From Deltaproteobacteria bacterium (GTDB lineage: Bacteria; Desulfobacterota; Desulfobacteria; Desulfobacterales; Desulfosalsimonadaceae), in contig JAJRPH010000095.1 of NCBI GenBank assembly GCA_024280875.1, positions 1 through 6,753 on the forward strand: 6,753 nt of DNA, in the 5' to 3' direction. How positions within the stretch are numbered: the stretch's first letter is position 1; each line of letters starts with the position of its first letter. Below the pieces are notes generated by a model that saw nothing but the letters and a program-made list of their open reading frames with translations, searched no databases and was not told where the DNA came from. Shown here in pieces: positions 1-5,472 of this stretch. Both the position numbers and the translations under genes were made by a program.

Positions 1-125
1 AACACTCTGCGACCGAGACTATTCCGGAAGACATCATGGGGCTTAGCCTGACTGACCAGAGAATATACGGAAAAACACTTGTTTCCTTTTTGTCGGTTAT
101 GTTACAGGAAAAACTCTCAACTTAG
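1..125 (+). CDS. rsmD: RsmD, 16S rRNA (guanine-966-N2)-methyltransferase, C-terminal end only
   Basis: Only the last 40 codons are present; the open frame enters from the left edge (first full codon at base 3) and stops at TAG 123-125. The tail contains LTDQRIYGKTLVSFL, which matches the usual RsmD ending, where an R-x-YG-x-T segment forms the last strand of the methyltransferase fold. RsmD uses S-adenosylmethionine to methylate a guanine of 16S rRNA during small-subunit assembly in the cytoplasm. The catalytic motifs lie outside the window, so the call depends on this short tail plus the position immediately upstream of coaD, a gene order found in many bacteria. The 42-base gap to coaD contains no obvious terminator, so the two are probably cotranscribed. 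Confidence 0.72.
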   Translation, partial: HSATETIPEDIMGLSLTDQRIYGKTLVSFLSVMLQEKLST

Positions 126-167
126 GTTAAATAAACTCTTATCATTATAATTTGGGGATTAATTTCA

Positions 168-653
168 ATGGAACGAACCGCAATTTATCCCGGATCATTC
201 GATCCGGTGACCAACGGACATCTTGACATCATCGAACGCGGATTGACACTTTTTGATAAAATTATTGTGACCATTCTTGAAAACCCAACGAAAAAATCCC
301 TTTTTACAATAAACGAACGAATTTCGCTGCTTGAAGAATCGTTAAAGGATATTGGAAATATCGAAATCGCTTCCTACGGCGGACTTCTCGTGGATTATGC
401 TGTTAAGCGGGACGCCCAGGCAATTTTACGCGGAATGCGCGCGGTATCGGATTTTGAATATGAATTTCAAATGGCGCTGATGAACCGGAAATTAAATCGT
501 GAGGTCCAGACCGTCTTTCTCATGACCGGGCTTCGCTGGATATTTACCAGTTCATCAATCATAAAGGAAGCAGTACAATTCGGCGGGGATATTGAAAGCA
601 TGGTGCCGGCTGTGGTGTACGAAGAATTGAAGAAGAAATATAAATTAAGCTAA
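168..653 (+). CDS. coaD: Phosphopantetheine adenylyltransferase (PPAT)
   Basis: This cytoplasmic enzyme makes dephospho-CoA and pyrophosphate from 4'-phosphopantetheine and ATP, the penultimate step of coenzyme A synthesis. The 161-residue length is normal for the family. The nucleotidyltransferase motif YPGSFDPVTNGH spans residues 7-18 and includes the T/HxGH signature (TNGH, 15-18). K42, R88, R91 and E99 fall at positions conserved in the well-studied E. coli enzyme. The second ATP-binding motif, the equivalent of ISSSxxK, is TSSSIIKE at 127-134. The GLLVDYA segment (72-78) belongs to the pantetheine pocket. The ATG at 168 has a GGGGA purine run at 154-158 at suitable spacing, and the usual family N-terminus starts here. 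It follows rsmD by 42 bases and is probably translated from the same message. Nothing is missing or truncated. Confidence 0.97.
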   Translation: MERTAIYPGSFDPVTNGHLDIIERGLTLFDKIIVTILENPTKKSLFTINERISLLEESLKDIGNIEIASYGGLLVDYAVKRDAQAILRGMRAVSDFEYEFQMALMNRKLNREVQTVFLMTGLRWIFTSSSIIKEAVQFGGDIESMVPAVVYEELKKKYKLS

Positions 654-655
654 GA

Positions 656-906
656 GCCTTAACCTTTGGATTGCCGATCTTACTGCATCTACTGCGTCAA
701 AGGCTTTCCCGCATAGCCGGTGCCATTACGGAAAACAGCTAATTTTTCCAATTTCTGCGTTGGGCTCAAATTTTAATCCTCAACATACAAAATGTATGCC
801 TCCGGTTAAAATTTTCGCCCGCCTTGAACTTGAAAAAATTTTCTTGTTTTCAGATTAATTCAGAGGCTAAGACAAGTCTCGCAGTTCTCTTCTTATAAAT
901 TAAGGC
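656..906. repeat. Large imperfect palindromic intergenic repeat (element A)
   Basis: The region downstream of coaD folds back on itself around 791. Visible arm pairs, from the centre outward, are CATAC 784-788 with GTATG 794-798; AAATTTTAA 768-776 with TTAAAATTT 806-814; AATTTTT 741-747 with AAAAATT 834-840; GAAAACA 731-737 with TGTTTTC 845-851; TAGCC 714-718 with GGCTA 865-869; and ACTGCG 691-696 with CGCAGT 880-885. The short outermost pair GCCTTAA 656-662 with TTAAGGC 900-906 may mark the ends, but the outer boundaries are uncertain. There is no coding potential. The apex and one arm motif recur in element B (2136-2262), so this looks like a dispersed repeat family rather than a one-off terminator. 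It may act as an RNA hairpin or be a non-autonomous mobile element (MITE- or REP-like); the sequence alone does not decide. Confidence 0.72.
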
Positions 907-1122
907 ACTTGTGGATCCATTAAAACAGTGCAGGAAAACACTTGTTAGAAATCATAAGACAATCCACCAAAAAACCACCTTACGATTTTTATGAATTGGA
1001 GTTAATCGGTGATCATCAAGAAAGAAGAAACGATCTTTGTGCGTTATAAATTAAAGAAGGATTCAAAAGGGTATTCTATCAATTTGACTTGATTAAAAAA
1101 TAGAAGGAACACTCCCCAACGT
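907..1122. other. Intergenic stretch without a recognisable gene
   Basis: AT-rich DNA between element A and the stop codon of the convergent minus-strand membrane-protein gene. Short open frames exist on the plus strand around 940-1090 (about 27-40 codons, in two frames), but they lack a ribosome binding site, a family resemblance I can name, or an extension in either direction. I see no convincing terminator, tRNA or repeat. It could hold the worn remains of a gene. Confidence 0.5.
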
Positions 1123-2106
1123 TCAATCTTTAACATGCGAAAGCCGTTCCAGGGCCAGCACGGCAAGAAAGCCTGCAATAATCAGGCACACAGCGAATGC
1201 CAGATTCGAATCAATCGTTTCCGGCCAGATATTGCGTTCTTTTAACACACGCAGTTTCCCGTGAATCACTGCGGTTTCAAGTGTTTCCTTCCAGGGCCAG
1301 ATTTTTCGCATGGAACCGAACATCAGGCCGGTGAGAAATGCCAGTGTCAGGTTATGATATTTCTGGAGCAGCAGCGCGAGAAATCGAGCAAAACCCGCCA
1401 GTCCCACCGCGCACCCAGACAGAAAAACAATAATGATTTCAAAATTTTCAAAAAGGAACGGATTCTTTAACGTGGCAATGATAAATTCGTATTTTCCCAG
1501 TATCAGCAATATGAACGCACCGCTCAAACCGGGAAGAATCATGGCGCAAATTGCCAGTACACCGGACAGAAAGATAAACCACAGATCCTCCGGAGTGGAT
1601 GCGGGCATTAAATTAACGATAACAAATGCAACGCCTGCCCCGATCAGAAAGGAAGCACCGGTACCCGGCGTCCATTTTTCCACCTGTTTTCCCACCACCC
1701 ATATGGAAGCGACAATCAGCCCGAAAAAAAGACTCCAGGTCAGCATGGCATGATTGGCAAGCAGGTAGTTCATCAGACGAGCCAAACTGAGGATAGCAAT
1801 ACCGATACCTAAAAAAAGGGAAAGAATAAAACGGATATGGAGTTCACAAATCGCGCCTTTTAGATCAAAACGCAGGATACTTGCCGCCATCTGTGTATTT
1901 GCCGATTTAATGGCGGAAAGCAGGTCTTCATAAATACCGGTAATCAAAGCTATTGTGCCGCCTGAAACCCCCGGAACCGTATCTGCCGCGCCCATGCAGA
2001 GGCCTTTTAACATCAACAGCATGGAACTCTTTAAAGATCTTGGGCCGGGGCTATGGAAAAAAGCGTCCTTCCATGAAACATCTGATTTCTTTTTCACTAT
2101 TGGCAA
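1123..2106 (-). CDS. DUF368 membrane protein, PopT-type undecaprenyl-phosphate translocase
   Basis: Polytopic inner-membrane protein of the DUF368 family. Members named PopT have been shown in other bacteria to return undecaprenyl phosphate, the lipid carrier for peptidoglycan and surface polysaccharides, to the cytoplasmic face of the membrane; that role is transferred here by family. The hallmark ADTVPGVSGGT is at residues 41-51. A second, related LPGLSGAF sits at 191-198, consistent with an internal duplication of re-entrant segments. Around eight hydrophobic spans follow from residue 30 to 320. The listed 327-residue frame begins at TTG (2104-2106) with weak ribosome-binding support. An ATG at codon 29 (2020-2022), preceded by AAAGAG, lies just before the usual family start (LLMLKG.CMGAAD) and may be the true start. 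The gene lies downstream of pcm on the same strand, with element B between them. Confidence 0.88.
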   Translation of the reverse strand: MPIVKKKSDVSWKDAFFHSPGPRSLKSSMLLMLKGLCMGAADTVPGVSGGTIALITGIYEDLLSAIKSANTQMAASILRFDLKGAICELHIRFILSLFLGIGIAILSLARLMNYLLANHAMLTWSLFFGLIVASIWVVGKQVEKWTPGTGASFLIGAGVAFVIVNLMPASTPEDLWFIFLSGVLAICAMILPGLSGAFILLILGKYEFIIATLKNPFLFENFEIIIVFLSGCAVGLAGFARFLALLLQKYHNLTLAFLTGLMFGSMRKIWPWKETLETAVIHGKLRVLKERNIWPETIDSNLAFAVCLIIAGFLAVLALERLSHVKD

Positions 2107-2135
2107 GCTCGTACAAAGTATTGGTATTGGTAAAA

Positions 2136-2262
2136 GATGGCTAAGTTAAAAATTCCATATACAAGGCGTAACGTTTTTTCAGGCGCGATGGCATACATAT
2201 CGTATGTTGAGTGTCTGAAAAAACGTTACAACGAAGTAGATGGGATTTTTTACGACGCCATC
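2136..2262. repeat. 127-bp palindromic intergenic repeat with terminal inverted repeats (element B)
   Basis: A compact hairpin-forming element that nearly fills the gap between pcm and the DUF368 gene. The ends are GATGGC (2136-2141) and GCCATC (2257-2262). The outer arms extend imperfectly (TTAAAAATTCCAT on the left against ATGGGATTTTTTA on the right). The inner arms are a perfect 15-bp pair, GTAACGTTTTTTCAG (2168-2182) with CTGAAAAAACGTTAC (2215-2229). The apex pairs CATAC (2192-2196) with GTATG (2202-2206). There is no stem-then-T-run layout typical of an intrinsic terminator. On the minus strand, its apex and the arm motif CATCTACTTCGT closely match element A. The defined ends and the 5-bp distance from the pcm stop codon suggest a mobile or dispersed palindromic unit inserted between two codirectional genes. 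Confidence 0.85.
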
Positions 2263-2267
2263 ACTAT

Positions 2268-2924
2268 TTATTTATCCCATCCATATTCACCAACCAGCTT
2301 GACAAACCGGCATCCGCCAAGATTGGACTGGCGTATTCTGTCTTCATCCCTGTAAAGCTTCACCATATCCTGTGTCAGTCGGCCGCCCACCGGCAGAACC
2401 ATACGCCCGCCCACCTCAAGCTGATTAACAAGGGGAATCGGTATTTTAGGAGCACTGGCGGTAACAATAATCCCATCAAAAGGGCTTTCATCTTTCCAGC
2501 CATTGGTCCCGTCCGCATAACGGGTGACGATATTTGAATAATTCAGTTCATCAAACAGTTTGCGGGCCATCATATGCAGTGACCGGATGGTTTCAATGGT
2601 GTATACCCGGAATACGATCTGGGCCAGAATGGCAGCCTGATAGCCGGAGCCGGTACCGATCTCCAGAACACGGTCATCAGGACCCAACTGGAGCGCATCA
2701 GTCATATGTGCAACGATATATGGCTGGGAAATGGTCTGTTGCTCACCGATCGGCAGGGGATGATCCGCATACGCCTGATCCATGAGTGCTTCACTGACAA
2801 AAAGGTGCCTCGGTACCTTACGCATTGCTGCAAGGACTTTAGGGTCGGTGATCCCACGAGCCTCAATCTGGTTTTTCACCATGGACTCACGTAACCGCTG
2901 ATATTTTCTTGAATCATTTGTCAT
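2268..2924 (-). CDS. pcm: Protein-L-isoaspartate O-methyltransferase
   Basis: This cytoplasmic repair enzyme transfers a methyl group from S-adenosylmethionine to L-isoaspartyl residues in aged proteins, allowing them to revert to aspartate. The length of 218 residues is typical. The substrate-binding signature QTISQPYIVA occupies residues 63-72. SAM-binding motif I is VLEIGTGSGYQAAILA (86-101), followed by the acidic end of the next strand (YTIE, about 111-114). The downstream strand FDGIIVTASAP, the LEVGGRMVLPVG strand-turn and the terminal GEYGW also match the family. The ATG at 2922-2924 fits the family N-terminus, although no strong Shine-Dalgarno sequence precedes it. A perfect TATAAT lies upstream. 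The gene is divergent from the potassium channel and leads toward the DUF368 gene. Pcm often accompanies stationary-phase survival functions, but no such partner is seen here. Confidence 0.96.
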   Translation of the reverse strand: MTNDSRKYQRLRESMVKNQIEARGITDPKVLAAMRKVPRHLFVSEALMDQAYADHPLPIGEQQTISQPYIVAHMTDALQLGPDDRVLEIGTGSGYQAAILAQIVFRVYTIETIRSLHMMARKLFDELNYSNIVTRYADGTNGWKDESPFDGIIVTASAPKIPIPLVNQLEVGGRMVLPVGGRLTQDMVKLYRDEDRIRQSNLGGCRFVKLVGEYGWDK

Positions 2925-2966
2925 TGTATGAAGACAGTTAGCAATTCAACCAGCTCCCGTCAAGCG

Positions 2967-2995
2967 ATTATACTGTTGGCAGGTGATTATGGTAT
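2967..2995 (-). promoter_or_regulatory. Candidate sigma-70-type promoter for pcm
   Basis: Read on the minus strand, a perfect -10 box TATAAT (2967-2972) is preceded, with a 17-bp spacer, by the weak -35 hexamer ATACCA (2990-2995, 3 of 6 matches). The implied start is near 2960, giving a leader of about 36 bases before the pcm ATG. The good -10 box and its location in a divergent gap support it; the poor -35 box keeps confidence moderate. Confidence 0.42.
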
Positions 2996-3054
2996 GCAAA
3001 ATGAGCATATTATGATAAAAATCCGAAACAATTCTCAGTAAAAACAAAAAGCAT

Positions 3055-3083
3055 TTGCCTTTCATCATAATTAACCCTATTGT
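3055..3083 (+). promoter_or_regulatory. Weak candidate promoter for the potassium channel-prmA pair
   Basis: TTGCCT (3055-3060) and TATTGT (3078-3083) are separated by 17 bp and each match the sigma-70 consensus at four of six positions. Transcription would start near 3090, about 34 bases before the channel ATG. The surrounding DNA is AT-rich, so chance matches are likely. Confidence 0.28.
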
Positions 3084-3123
3084 GGAAAAAAATTTGCTTA
3101 ACCTATGAATACAGATATTTAAA

Positions 3124-4149
3124 ATGATAACCACAAAACACCTTCTCATGTCCATTGTCCTGTCGCTGATTATTTTCTCGATCGGCACAGCAGGCTATAT
3201 GATCATCGAAGGATGGGATCTGATCGATTCAATATATATGACGATCATAACTATTACCACCGTTGGATTCAGCGAAATTCATCAAATGAGTAAGGCCGGC
3301 AGAATTTTTACCATTGGACTGGTTTTTGCTGGCGTCGGATTTTTTCTATATGTCGCCAGCGCACTGGTGCAATTCATGGTCGAAGGCCAAATTCAAAATA
3401 TTCTGGGGAGGCGAAGATTGGATACAAAAATCAGACACCTTAAAAATCATCACATTGTCTGCGGATATGGACGCATAGGCAGGGTGCTGTGCAAACACCT
3501 CAATGCACACCCGGTCATCAAGCTGGTCGTGGTCGAAAAAGACCCGGAAAGGATTCCTGAAATGGAATCAGATAGTATGCTTTATATTTCAGGTGATGCG
3601 TCTGAAGAAGAAAATCTGTTACAAGCAGGCATCAAACAAGCAAAGGTTCTGATCGCTGCTCTTGCCACGGATATTGACAATGTTTTTCTGGTGCTGACCG
3701 CTAAACAGTTGAATCCCAATATCTTTATCGTCGCCAGAGCAAGCGACAAGAGAGCAAAGTCAAAACTGCTTGCAGCCGGCGCAAACCGGGTGGAATCACC
3801 CTATGATGTCGGTGCCATCAGTATGGCTTATCGCGTGCTCCGCCCCTCTGTCACATCTTTTTTAGACCTTGTCTTTGCCTATAACCGCAAGGATATTCAA
3901 ATGGATGAAATCCCGGTGGCGCCTTCCTCTTCGCTGGTCGATCTCATGTTAAAAGACTCAGGAATCCGTCAAAGATTTAATTTGATTATCATTGCCATTA
4001 AAAAGCCCAACAACGAGATGATGTTCAACCCGTCCTTTGAAACCGTCATTAAAAGCGGGGACACGGTCATTGCCATGGGAAAAAGCGACGATCTTCTGGA
4101 ACTTGAAAAAATGTTACGTCCAAAAGACTGGAAAACAAATCAAAAATGA
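3124..4149 (+). CDS. Two-transmembrane potassium channel with RCK (TrkA-N/TrkA-C) domain
   Basis: Inner-membrane ion channel subunit, presumably a tetramer with a cytoplasmic gating ring. Residues 7-29 form the first membrane helix. The pore helix and selectivity filter follow (TITTVGFSE, 43-51), then the second helix (about 61-86). The RCK domain begins with the Rossmann loop GYGRIG (114-119). E138 ends the second strand, where it often helps bind nucleotide. A GDASEEENLLQAGI segment follows, as in TrkA-N domains. The last 80 or so residues resemble TrkA-C. The whole layout resembles MthK- and GsuK-type channels, whose gating responds to ligands such as Ca2+ or nucleotides; the ligand here cannot be read from the sequence. 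The filter is TVGFS rather than the usual TVGYG. No clear Shine-Dalgarno sequence precedes the ATG. The stop codon overlaps the prmA start (ATGA), implying one transcript and coupled translation. Confidence 0.92.
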   Translation: MITTKHLLMSIVLSLIIFSIGTAGYMIIEGWDLIDSIYMTIITITTVGFSEIHQMSKAGRIFTIGLVFAGVGFFLYVASALVQFMVEGQIQNILGRRRLDTKIRHLKNHHIVCGYGRIGRVLCKHLNAHPVIKLVVVEKDPERIPEMESDSMLYISGDASEEENLLQAGIKQAKVLIAALATDIDNVFLVLTAKQLNPNIFIVARASDKRAKSKLLAAGANRVESPYDVGAISMAYRVLRPSVTSFLDLVFAYNRKDIQMDEIPVAPSSSLVDLMLKDSGIRQRFNLIIIAIKKPNNEMMFNPSFETVIKSGDTVIAMGKSDDLLELEKMLRPKDWKTNQK

Positions 4150-5066
4150 AATGGGTAGAAGCCAGGATAATATTTGAATCTTCGGATACCGGCATTGCAT
4201 CGGATCTTATTTCGGAAATATTCTATGATTTCGGTTTGCAGGGGGTGATCGTTGAATCGCCGGAAACCGAAACCGGCATTGACTGGGCGGAGCATGACAT
4301 AACCATGCCCACAAAAAATGCGGTCATCGGATATTTTCCTAAAAACGATCAGCTGCCCGAACGCTGCCGGATGATTGAGCATCAACTGGCAATACTGAGG
4401 CAAGCTATCAATATGACGTATCAGGTGGTGTACCATGATATTGACGAACAGGATTGGGCGGAATCATGGAAACAGTATTTTTTTACGGAAAAAATCACGG
4501 AAACCATTGTCATTAATCATTCATGGCTGGAGTATACTCCGAAACCGAATGAAATCATATTAGAAATTGATCCGGGCATGGCGTTTGGCACCGGGACGCA
4601 CCCCACGACCCGCATGTGTATTGCCCTGATTGAAAAATATATTCAGTCGGGCGATACTTTTTTAGACATCGGAACCGGGTCCGGCATCCTGATGATTGCT
4701 GCGGCAAAACTCGGTGCGGCAACAATGACGGGCATCGATAACGACGAAGTAGCTGTCTCGGTCGCCCTGCAAAACCTGTTGAAAAACAATATCCGCCCGA
4801 ATACATTTGACGTAAAGACAGGGGACCTGGTGAGCAACGTCAGCAGCCGGTTTTCACTCGTCACCGCCAATATTCTTTCTGAAATTATCGTTCACCTCCT
4901 TGATGACATCCCTCTTGTTTTACAAAAAAATGGTATCTTCATCTGCTCCGGCATCATCGAGTCCAAAAGGGCCTTGGTTGAAAAAAAACTGCTTGCCCAA
5001 GGATTTGAAATCATCGAGGTACGGATTAAAGACGAGTGGGTGGCAATTGCAGCAAAACTGAAATAA
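4146..5066 (+). CDS. prmA: Ribosomal protein L11 methyltransferase
   Basis: This cytoplasmic SAM-dependent enzyme methylates ribosomal protein L11 at several amino groups. The 306-residue length is normal. The N-terminal domain (1 to about 100) is the L11-recognition module. It is followed by the conserved linker DWAESWKQYF (103-112). The PrmA hallmark DPGMAFGTGTHPTT is at 142-155, SAM motif I FLDIGTGSGIL at 172-182, the acidic end of the next strand at D198 (GIDND), and TANIL, containing N242, at 240-244. The start ATG overlaps the upstream channel stop by four bases (ATGA, 4146-4149), and no strong ribosome binding site of its own is visible, so translation probably depends on the channel gene. 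No clear terminator follows. Confidence 0.97.
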   Translation: MKWVEARIIFESSDTGIASDLISEIFYDFGLQGVIVESPETETGIDWAEHDITMPTKNAVIGYFPKNDQLPERCRMIEHQLAILRQAINMTYQVVYHDIDEQDWAESWKQYFFTEKITETIVINHSWLEYTPKPNEIILEIDPGMAFGTGTHPTTRMCIALIEKYIQSGDTFLDIGTGSGILMIAAAKLGAATMTGIDNDEVAVSVALQNLLKNNIRPNTFDVKTGDLVSNVSSRFSLVTANILSEIIVHLLDDIPLVLQKNGIFICSGIIESKRALVEKKLLAQGFEIIEVRIKDEWVAIAAKLK

Positions 5067-5245
5067 CAGACAAAAAAAACCTGCCATGAGAATCAAACGC
5101 CTGCATTTGATAATTATATAAATAAAACCATCCATCCCGAACATTCCCCGAACACTGTATAGAAAATAATACACCCTCCCATCCCAAGCCTTAATTCAGA
5201 AATTTATCATATTTCCAATTTGTTAATTTTTTAAACACAAAAATA
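5067..5245. other. AT-rich spacer after prmA, no gene seen
   Basis: No open frame with a plausible ribosome binding site and no strong hairpin with a T-run is visible. The DNA becomes markedly AT-rich from about 5190. The stretch forms the distal part of the cytochrome upstream region. Confidence 0.5.
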
Positions 5246-5265
5246 CTGTCTACAAAAATGGACAG
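5246..5265. promoter_or_regulatory. Inverted repeat, candidate enhancer site for a sigma-54 activator
   Basis: CTGTC (5246-5250) and GACAG (5261-5265) form a symmetric pair with a 10-base spacer. The centre lies about 145 bases upstream of the predicted start near 5400. NtrC-family activators usually bind such dyads 80-200 bases upstream of sigma-54 promoters. The arms are short, so the call depends on the IHF-like and sigma-54 sites that follow. Confidence 0.42.
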
Positions 5266-5272
5266 GCTGTGA

Positions 5273-5303
5273 TTTATGCCCATGCCTTCCCCTTTTGCAT
5301 AAA
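5273..5303. repeat. Inverted repeat TTTATGC / GCATAAA
   Basis: Perfect 7-bp arms at 5273-5279 and 5297-5303 are separated by 17 bases rich in pyrimidines. The repeat lies between the CTGTC dyad and the IHF-like site. It could be a second activator or repressor site, or a leftover transcription-termination hairpin for prmA. In AT-rich DNA such a match may arise by chance. Confidence 0.3.
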
Positions 5304-5321
5304 ATTAAATAAAATTTTAAA

Positions 5322-5334
5322 TATCAATTAGTTA
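5322..5334 (+). promoter_or_regulatory. Candidate IHF binding site
   Basis: TATCAATTAGTTA matches every position of the IHF consensus WATCAANNNNTTR and sits in a strongly AT-rich tract. It lies about 66-78 bases upstream of the predicted sigma-54 start, between the candidate enhancer dyad and the core promoter. This is the place where IHF bends DNA to bring an activator to the polymerase. Confidence 0.58.
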
Positions 5335-5366
5335 AAATAACATATACAGCAAAAAACCGAATCCAA

Positions 5367-5431
5367 AATTTATTGGCACATGCATTGCATTAATCACTGC
5401 CACTATGTGGTCATATAATTTATTGTCACAT
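5367..5431 (+). repeat. 15-bp direct repeat, exactly 50 bp apart, over the sigma-54 promoter and leader
   Basis: AATTTATTGGCACAT (5367-5381) recurs as AATTTATTGTCACAT (5417-5431) with one mismatch. The first copy carries the -24 element. The second has lost one of its GG bases and is not followed by a -12 element at the right spacing. It may be a degenerate duplicate of the promoter or a repeated protein-binding site. Confidence 0.6.
5374..5389 (+). promoter_or_regulatory. Sigma-54 (RpoN) -24/-12 promoter
   Basis: TGGCACATGCATTGCA fits the consensus TGGCAC-N5-TTGCW without a mismatch. The GG (5375-5376) and GC (5387-5388) doublets have the required spacing. Transcription is expected to start near 5400, leaving a leader of about 70 bases before the cytochrome ATG. 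Such promoters are silent without an ATP-driven NtrC-family activator, so the cytochrome is probably induced by a specific signal. The upstream IHF-like site and inverted repeat are arranged as expected for this promoter class. The activator gene is not in the window. Confidence 0.85.
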
Positions 5432-5472
5432 CATAATTATTCTTAAACCAAAAACACGCCAAAGGATTAAAA

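Noticed and set aside
656..906. Element A as an intrinsic terminator of coaD
   Set aside because: The fold is far longer than a terminator stem, has an AT-rich apex and no T-run after a GC-rich stem. It may still hinder transcription, but a terminator call is not supported.
940..1090. Two short plus-strand open frames, one rich in charged residues around YDFYELELIGDHQ, the other around IIKKEETIFVRYKLKK
   Set aside because: Both are under 45 codons, lie in different frames, lack ribosome binding sites and resemble no family I can name. A decayed gene is possible but not supported.
1261..2149. Several plus-strand open frames opposite the DUF368 gene
   Set aside because: They are antisense to a clearly conserved membrane-protein gene and have no recognisable domains or start signals.
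2137..2355. Plus-strand open frame across element B and the end of pcm
   Set aside because: It begins inside the palindrome and runs antisense into pcm; its translation has no family character.
2946..3188. Minus-strand 80-codon open frame overlapping the divergent promoter region and the channel start
   Set aside because: It covers the intergenic gap and the 5' end of the well-supported channel gene, and shows no domain or ribosome binding site.
5411..5431. FNR/CRP-like operator in the cytochrome leader
   Set aside because: ATGTG and CACAT are 17 bases apart, which does not fit the spacing of TTGAT-N4-ATCAA or TGTGA-N6-TCACA sites.
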